Assembly: GCA_019745775.1 (NCBI GenBank)
Contig: JAIESR010000017.1
Location: forward strand, 17,330-81,329
Direction of reading: 5' to 3'
Source of the DNA: Xanthobacteraceae bacterium
GTDB taxonomy: Bacteria > Pseudomonadota > Alphaproteobacteria > Rhizobiales > Xanthobacteraceae
Length of the DNA: 64,000 nt
The notes beneath the pieces are model-generated. The model ran no database searches and was not told the DNA's origin. It saw nothing but the letters and a program-made list of their open reading frames with translations. Below, piece after piece: positions 59,642 to 64,000 of the stretch; within the stretch, counting starts at the first letter, position 1; each line of letters opens with the position of its first letter. A program made the translations under genes and the position numbers.

Positions 59642-60724
59642 ATGTCTTCCGGCGTCACCACCACCGATACCCGCGTCACCTCGGCGATCCATCACTGGGC
59701 GCCGCGCTTCGTCGCCCAGGGCGTCAACCTCTCCGATTTCGAGGACGTCACCGCGTCGCTGAAATCGTGGGACGACTGGTGCAGTGCATGGTCGGCGCGC
59801 GGCGCCGTGCACGAGAAGCTCGGCCGGCAGGCGCTCGCCGACAAGAAGTACATCACCGCCGCCGAGCATCTGCAGCGTGCCGGCGTCTACTACCACTTCG
59901 GCAAGTTCCTGTTCGTGCAGGACCTCGCGCAGATGAAGGCCGCGCACATGAAGGCGGTCGAGTGCCGCAACCTAGCGCTGCCTTATCTCAAACCGAAGGG
60001 CGAGCGGGTCGAGATGCCCTATGAAGGCAAGTTCCTCGCCGGCATCCTGCGCAAGCCGGAAGGCGTCGAGAAGCCGCCGGTGTTGGTATTCGCCTGCGGG
60101 CTCGATAGCTGCAAGGAGGAGACCGAGACCTACGAAAACCCTTATCTGGCGCGGGGAATTGCGACCCTGGTGTTCGACGGCCCGGGCCAGGGCGAAGGCG
60201 AATACGACTTCGCCATCCGCGGCGACTACGAGGTCGCGGTGAAGGCGGTGATCGACTATGTCGAGACCCGTAAGGACCTCGACGCGTCGCGCATCGGCAT
60301 GGCCGGCATCAGCCTCGGCGGCTACTACGCGCCGCGCGCCGCCGCGTTCGAGAAGCGCATCAAGGCCTGCCTCGCGCTCGGCGGCCCCTACGACTGGGGC
60401 GAGAGCTTTGCCGGCGTGCCCGACCTCACGCGCGAGGCGTTCCGCGTGCGCTCCAAGAAGGCGACGATGGACGAAGCGCGCAAGCACGCGACGACACTTT
60501 CGCTCAACGGCGTGGCGGGCGACATCATGTGCCCGATCTACATCATGAACGGCAGGCTCGACCGCATCGTGCCGGCGTCGGAGACCGAGCGGCTTGCGCG
60601 CGAGGTCAAGGGCCCGGTGACGCTGCACCTGATCGAGGGAGGCAACCACATCGCCAACAATCGCAGCTACGAGTGGCGTCCGCGCGCGGCGGACTGGCTG
60701 GCAGAGCAGCTCAAGGCGGTTTAA
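59642..60724 (+). CDS. Alpha/beta-hydrolase (DHPON hydrolase/FrsA-like)
   Basis: A 360-residue protein. A helical N-terminal cap (about 1-120) precedes an alpha/beta-hydrolase core: LVFACGLDSCKEETETYENP, TLVFDGPGQGEGEYDF, MAGISLGGYYAPRAAAF (nucleophile Ser), MNGRLDRIVPASETE (Asp) and GGNHIANNRSYEWRPRAADW (His). The layout matches 2,6-dihydroxypseudooxynicotine hydrolase and related C-C bond hydrolases. It is co-directional with the nitrilase gene, so they may degrade a nitrile or N-heterocycle-derived compound. Confidence 0.87.
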   Translation: MSSGVTTTDTRVTSAIHHWAPRFVAQGVNLSDFEDVTASLKSWDDWCSAWSARGAVHEKLGRQALADKKYITAAEHLQRAGVYYHFGKFLFVQDLAQMKAAHMKAVECRNLALPYLKPKGERVEMPYEGKFLAGILRKPEGVEKPPVLVFACGLDSCKEETETYENPYLARGIATLVFDGPGQGEGEYDFAIRGDYEVAVKAVIDYVETRKDLDASRIGMAGISLGGYYAPRAAAFEKRIKACLALGGPYDWGESFAGVPDLTREAFRVRSKKATMDEARKHATTLSLNGVAGDIMCPIYIMNGRLDRIVPASETERLAREVKGPVTLHLIEGGNHIANNRSYEWRPRAADWLAEQLKAV

Positions 60725-60733
60725 GCTGCTGTT

Positions 60734-61195
60734 GTGACCACGATCGCTGTTGCGAAGGAAAGCAGGCCCACCGTCGCCCGCTCCATATGGGTTGGTGCCG
60801 TATTGGCGGTCGGCGTGCCAGTAGCTGCTTTTTGGTTCTTCGTGTTGGAGGATGTGTCCGTCAACCATCCCGAACGACGATTTGAGTTCAACAGACAGCA
60901 TTATGTCGATCAAATCGTTCAGCTACCTGAAACTGGTGTACCCAGGCTGATGGCTTTTGATTTTGGGAGCACCGGAGGCACAGCCGTCGCGAATATTTTC
61001 TACACGCTCGTATATGACGAAAGCGACGAAATCGGGCTTCCGCCAGCGCAGCGCTCTCTGGAGTGGAGGCAGCGCGCATGCTCAGTTTCAAGCATGCAGG
61101 CATGCCTCACCCAAAAGTCCGACCCACAACGTTATGTTGTCGAGGTAAAGAGCATGGGTTCGCACTTCTACCTGATCACGGAAATTTACCAGTAG
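60734..61195 (+). CDS. Hypothetical single-pass membrane protein (153 aa)
   Basis: A GTG at 60734 (VTTIAVAKESRPTVARS) opens a frame with one hydrophobic segment (ARSIWVGAVLAVGVPVAAFWFFVL) and a soluble domain (FEFNRQHYVDQIVQLPETG, FGSTGGTAVANIFYTLVYDE). Two Cys residues occur near CSVSSMQAC. The base composition is clearly more AT-rich than neighbours, which may indicate transfer. No family recognised. The GTG start is tentative, with AAGCTGCTG upstream. Confidence 0.6.
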   Translation: MTTIAVAKESRPTVARSIWVGAVLAVGVPVAAFWFFVLEDVSVNHPERRFEFNRQHYVDQIVQLPETGVPRLMAFDFGSTGGTAVANIFYTLVYDESDEIGLPPAQRSLEWRQRACSVSSMQACLTQKSDPQRYVVEVKSMGSHFYLITEIYQ

Positions 61196-61240
61196 CGCTT
61201 TCACGGCGCATTTCGTCGAGAGCGTGCACTCCCCGCAGAC

Positions 61241-62425
61241 TCAAACTTGCGCAAATTCGCGCGGATAGGCGTGCATCCGCTCGGTTCCATCCTGCGTGAT
61301 CAACAGGCATTCGCCGGTCTGCACGCCGGCCTTGCCGTCGCGCGTCGTCACGTTCGGCTGCACAACGACCATCATGCCGGCCTCGAACGGCTCTTCCGGC
61401 ACCGGCGCACCGGGCCGGCTTCGGGTGCCGAGGATCGGCGGGAAATAGCCGCCGCCATAGCCGTGCAGGATGTCGTCGATGACGGTAAAGCCGGCATCCT
61501 CGATCACGCCGGAGGCTTCGACAACCTGCGCCGGCGTCGCGCCCGCGCGCAGCACCTTGACGATGGCGTCGAAGGCGGCGTCGGCCGCCGCATGCAGGTC
61601 GCGATAGAGCGGAGTCGGGCCTTCCCCGACGGTGAAACTCCGCAACACCTGGCCGGAATGGTCCCAGAACGTCGCAGTGATCTCCGAGAACACGATGTCG
61701 CCCGCCGCCACGCGCCGCGACGAATGAAATTGCGACGGCGCCGCCACCTGCGGATCGCGCATCGGCGTGGTGCCGATGAAGTGGATGCCGGTCGTGCCGC
61801 CAAGCCCGACATAGCCGCGCTCGATCGCATCGGCGAGCGCGCGCTCGCTCACGCCCGGCCTGATCGCATTGCGCAGCCCCTCCATGCCGCGATCGGAGAG
61901 CCAGGCGCCGATGCGGAACCAGTCGAGCTCTTCGGACGACTTCACGCGGCGGAGCTTCACATAGGCGCGGTTGAGGTTCGTCACCTTGCCGAAGCGCGCC
62001 GACAACGCCGCATGCGCATCGAAGTTCACCGGTCCGATCACGCCGACCTTGTTCTCGCGCGCGCCGCGTTTCTCAAGCTCGTCCATCGCCTTGCGGATCG
62101 ACGATTCGCCACCCCATTCGACGATCTCCGCCTTGTCGGCGAGCTTGCGCGCCAGCGGCGGATGGTTGACGTATTGCAGGAACAGCGCGTCGCCCTTGCC
62201 CGGCGAGAACACGCCGACCGCTTCCGTCGTCACCGGCCATTGCGTCAGCCACTGCACCGAGGAGCCGGCCCGGTTGGCGCCGTAGAACACGAGATGATCG
62301 CAGCCGGCTTCCGCCAGCACCGCCTCCATCGCCGCACGCCGCTGCGCCATCTCGCCGTCGCTGAAGCGCGGATATTCGGCGTCGACGATGCGTTGCAGAT
62401 GCGGCGCGAGCGGCGGCAACGTCAT
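61241..62425 (-). CDS. M24-fold (creatinase/aminopeptidase-like) protein without metal ligands
   Basis: A 394-residue protein with the creatinase N-terminal domain (AMEAVLAEAGCDHLVFYGAN) and the pita-bread C-terminal domain. The five metal ligands of M24 aminopeptidases are all substituted. The first Asp is Glu (IVFSEITAT) and the second is Gln (DHSGQVLRS). The His is Gly (HGYGGGY where HGxGH is expected). The first Glu is Gln (VVVQPNV) and the last is Gly (GVQTGECLL). It may be a creatinase-like hydrolase or a pseudoenzyme. The start MTLPPLAPHLQ is ATG 62425; the gene overlaps none. It is 2 bp downstream of the M50 stop. Confidence 0.82.
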   Translation of the reverse strand: MTLPPLAPHLQRIVDAEYPRFSDGEMAQRRAAMEAVLAEAGCDHLVFYGANRAGSSVQWLTQWPVTTEAVGVFSPGKGDALFLQYVNHPPLARKLADKAEIVEWGGESSIRKAMDELEKRGARENKVGVIGPVNFDAHAALSARFGKVTNLNRAYVKLRRVKSSEELDWFRIGAWLSDRGMEGLRNAIRPGVSERALADAIERGYVGLGGTTGIHFIGTTPMRDPQVAAPSQFHSSRRVAAGDIVFSEITATFWDHSGQVLRSFTVGEGPTPLYRDLHAAADAAFDAIVKVLRAGATPAQVVEASGVIEDAGFTVIDDILHGYGGGYFPPILGTRSRPGAPVPEEPFEAGMMVVVQPNVTTRDGKAGVQTGECLLITQDGTERMHAYPREFAQV

Positions 62426-62427
62426 GG

Positions 62428-63222
62428 TCACTGCCAGAACTGAAACAGCCGGAGGCCCGCGAACGCCGCCCGCGCATCGAGCCCGATCAGCGCGCACGCC
62501 GAAAACACGGTCTGCCACAGCCAGCGGCTGAGCCCGGGCACGAAGAACAGCGCCGCCACGAGTAAAAGTATCGCGATCGGCGCGATGCGGCGGCCCAGAT
62601 TGCGCAGGGGAACCGGCATGAACGGCTCGATGATGCCCCAGCCGTCAAGACCGGGACACGGAATGAGGTTGAAGATCAGCGCCGTCACCTGCAGCAAGGC
62701 GAGGAACGCGAGCGCCGCGTAAAGCACTGGCGCCGTCTTGGGCAGCTCGGGCACCGCGGCGAACAACGCCATCAGCAGCGCGAGGACGACCGCCGTTCCA
62801 AGCGGGCCGCCCGCCGACACCAGCGATCCATAGATCGGCCGCCGCAGGTAATGCAGGTTGATGTAGACGGCACCGCCCGGCAACCCGATGCCGCCCAGCG
62901 CCATGATGATGAGCGGGAACAGGATCGAGTATTGCAGGTCGGTGTAGCGCAAAGGGTCGAGTGTCAGGTAGCCCTTGTCGCGGACCGTATGGTCCCCGCA
63001 GTGATAGGCGACGATGGCGTGGCCGAATTCGTGGATGCAGAGCGAGATCACGAACCCAATGAACACAAGCGGAAACACCAGGTATCGCGCCTGGTCAGGC
63101 CGGTAAAGCATCCAGACCGCGCAGAACAGGAACGCGGCGATCAACAACAGGAAGGTTGAACTGATCGGCCAGCGCTGCGACGCGCGCGAAGGCTCCGATT
63201 GCTCCCGCTGCCAGTCTGACAC
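62428..63222 (-). CDS. Site-2-type M50 membrane protease
   Basis: A 264-residue inner-membrane protein with five to six hydrophobic segments. The zinc site HEFGHAIVAYHCGD is at about residue 64 and the second part is LIFNLIPCPGLDGWGIIEPF (N-x-P-x-x-D-G type). No PDZ or CBS domain. It is distinct from the CBS-containing M50 at 23082. It lies between the M24 gene and the acyl-ACP synthetase gene. The substrate is not identifiable. Confidence 0.87.
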   Translation of the reverse strand: MSDWQREQSEPSRASQRWPISSTFLLLIAAFLFCAVWMLYRPDQARYLVFPLVFIGFVISLCIHEFGHAIVAYHCGDHTVRDKGYLTLDPLRYTDLQYSILFPLIIMALGGIGLPGGAVYINLHYLRRPIYGSLVSAGGPLGTAVVLALLMALFAAVPELPKTAPVLYAALAFLALLQVTALIFNLIPCPGLDGWGIIEPFMPVPLRNLGRRIAPIAILLLVAALFFVPGLSRWLWQTVFSACALIGLDARAAFAGLRLFQFWQ

Positions 63223-63228
63223 GGGCGC

Positions 63229-64000
63229 CTACACTGCCACCGGTTGCTTTGCCGCCACGTGTTCCTGTACCAGCTTGGCGAGGCTCATCATGTCGACCTT
63301 GCCGGAGCCGAGCACCGGCATCTTGTCGAGGATCATGATCTCGGCCGGAATCATCAGCTCGGAGGCGTGCCGCTCGCGCGCGAAGGCGATGAACTGCGAG
63401 CGCGTGGCGTCCTTCTGCTGCGTGACCAAGATCAGCCGCTCGCCCTTGCGCGCGTCCGGCACCGCGACCACCGCCGAGGGTGCATTCGGCCAGAGATCGC
63501 CGGCGAGCATCTCCACCGCCGCCAGCGAGATCATCTCGCCGCCGACCTTGGCGAAGCGCTTGGCGCGGCCGCGGATCTGCACGAAGCCCTGCTCGTCGAT
63601 GGTGACGATATCGCCGGTGTCGTGCCAGCCTTCGACCGGCGGTTCGAGCACACCGGGCCGCTCGGCCTTGAGGTAGCCGAGCATGACATTCGGCCCGCGC
63701 ACGAACAGCCGGCCGCCCTCCTCCACGCCTTCGACCTTCTCCAGTCGCGCTTCCATGCCGGGCAGAATGCGGCCGACAGTGCCGAACTTGTTGAACATCG
63801 GCGTGTTGATCGCGAGCACCGGCGCGGTCTCGGTCACGCCGTAGCCTTCGAGTATCCGCAGCCCGAATTTTTCCATGTAGACGCGGCGGGTCGATTCCTT
63901 CACCGGCTCGGCGCCGGCGAGGATGTAGCGCAGCGAGCGGAAGTCGTAGGGATGCGCGACACGCGCGTAGCCGTTGAGGAAGGTGTCGGTGCCGAACATG
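63229..64000 (-). CDS. Acyl-ACP synthetase/2-acyl-GPE acyltransferase (Aas-like), 5' part outside window
   Basis: The visible 257 C-terminal residues are an ANL-family adenylating domain: LAGAEPVKESTRRVY, ILEGYGVTETAPVL (adenylation core YGVTE), MLGYLK, WHDTGDIVTIDEQGFVQIRGRAKRFAKVGGEMISL (A8 hinge region) and VLGSGKVDMMSL (A10 Lys). The order and FGTDTFLNGYARVAHPYDF near the edge match the second half of Aas, which activates fatty acids and reacylates lysophospholipid. The N-terminal acyltransferase part and start lie beyond 64000. Confidence 0.87.
   Translation of the reverse strand, partial: MFGTDTFLNGYARVAHPYDFRSLRYILAGAEPVKESTRRVYMEKFGLRILEGYGVTETAPVLAINTPMFNKFGTVGRILPGMEARLEKVEGVEEGGRLFVRGPNVMLGYLKAERPGVLEPPVEGWHDTGDIVTIDEQGFVQIRGRAKRFAKVGGEMISLAAVEMLAGDLWPNAPSAVVAVPDARKGERLILVTQQKDATRSQFIAFARERHASELMIPAEIMILDKMPVLGSGKVDMMSLAKLVQEHVAAKQPVAV

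Overview
The window is high-G+C bacterial chromosome with dense operons on both strands. The organism is most likely an alphaproteobacterium of the Hyphomicrobiales (Bradyrhizobium/Rhodoplanes/Xanthobacteraceae-like). This is inferred from an alphaproteobacterial-type Tad/Cpa pilus cluster (cpaB-C-E-F, tadB-C-D), an IalB-family protein, a TPR-SPINDLY glycosyltransferase, expansion of TctC-type solute-binding proteins, and rhizobial-style palindromic intergenic repeats. No phage, insertion sequence, CRISPR array or rRNA was seen. There is one tRNA gene (tRNA-Ala, anticodon CGC).

Layout. 1-3.2 kb: the 5' part of argG, then a lower-G+C three-gene cassette (higB toxin, higA antitoxin, HNH restriction-type endonuclease), then a GNAT acetyltransferase bordered by a 13-bp minisatellite and a G-rich palindromic repeat. 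3.5-14 kb: an organic-acid catabolism region with E1 alpha/beta of a 2-oxoacid/acetoin-type dehydrogenase, an alpha/beta hydrolase whose nucleophile is replaced, an MmgE/PrpD protein, a frameshifted ornithine cyclodeaminase-family gene and four TctC binding proteins. 14-24 kb: envelope and housekeeping genes (PAP2 phosphatase, GT39/ArnT-like glycosyltransferase, rlmN, ialB-like, quinone oxidoreductase, TPR-glycosyltransferase, DUF1232, pterin dehydratase, M50 protease with CBS domains). A candidate structured RNA with an intrinsic terminator lies near 20.3-20.55 kb. 24-34 kb: typA/bipA, a TerB-like protein carrying a COQ4 metal motif, GNAT, folD, DUF167, YggT, tRNA-Ala, a TPR-SPINDLY (GT41) glycosyltransferase and an MFS exporter.

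34-42 kb: a second catabolic region with a Tat-exported amidohydrolase, a fifth TctC, a Rieske oxygenase, a Tat-exported TolB-like propeller divergent from a MarR regulator across two tandem palindromes, a LysR regulator and a polysaccharide deacetylase. 42-45.3 kb: arginine catabolism (arginase and ornithine aminotransferase, overlapping) and a class I glutamine amidotransferase. 45.5-48.8 kb: a two-domain GT4-GT2 glycosyltransferase, an SDR and a TerB protein. 48.9-57.3 kb: the Tad pilus assembly operon, without pilin or prepilin peptidase. 57.7-64 kb: a carboxymuconolactone-decarboxylase-like protein, a nitrilase and an alpha/beta hydrolase, an orphan membrane protein, an M24 protein with all five metal ligands substituted, an M50 protease, and the 3' part of an acyl-ACP synthetase/acyltransferase (Aas-like) gene.

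The most notable items are the higBA-HNH cassette, the structured RNA candidate, the TerB-COQ4-like protein, the metal-less creatinase-like M24 protein, the nucleophile-less alpha/beta hydrolase, and the twin palindromes between the MarR and propeller genes. All assignments are by reading motifs; no database search was run.
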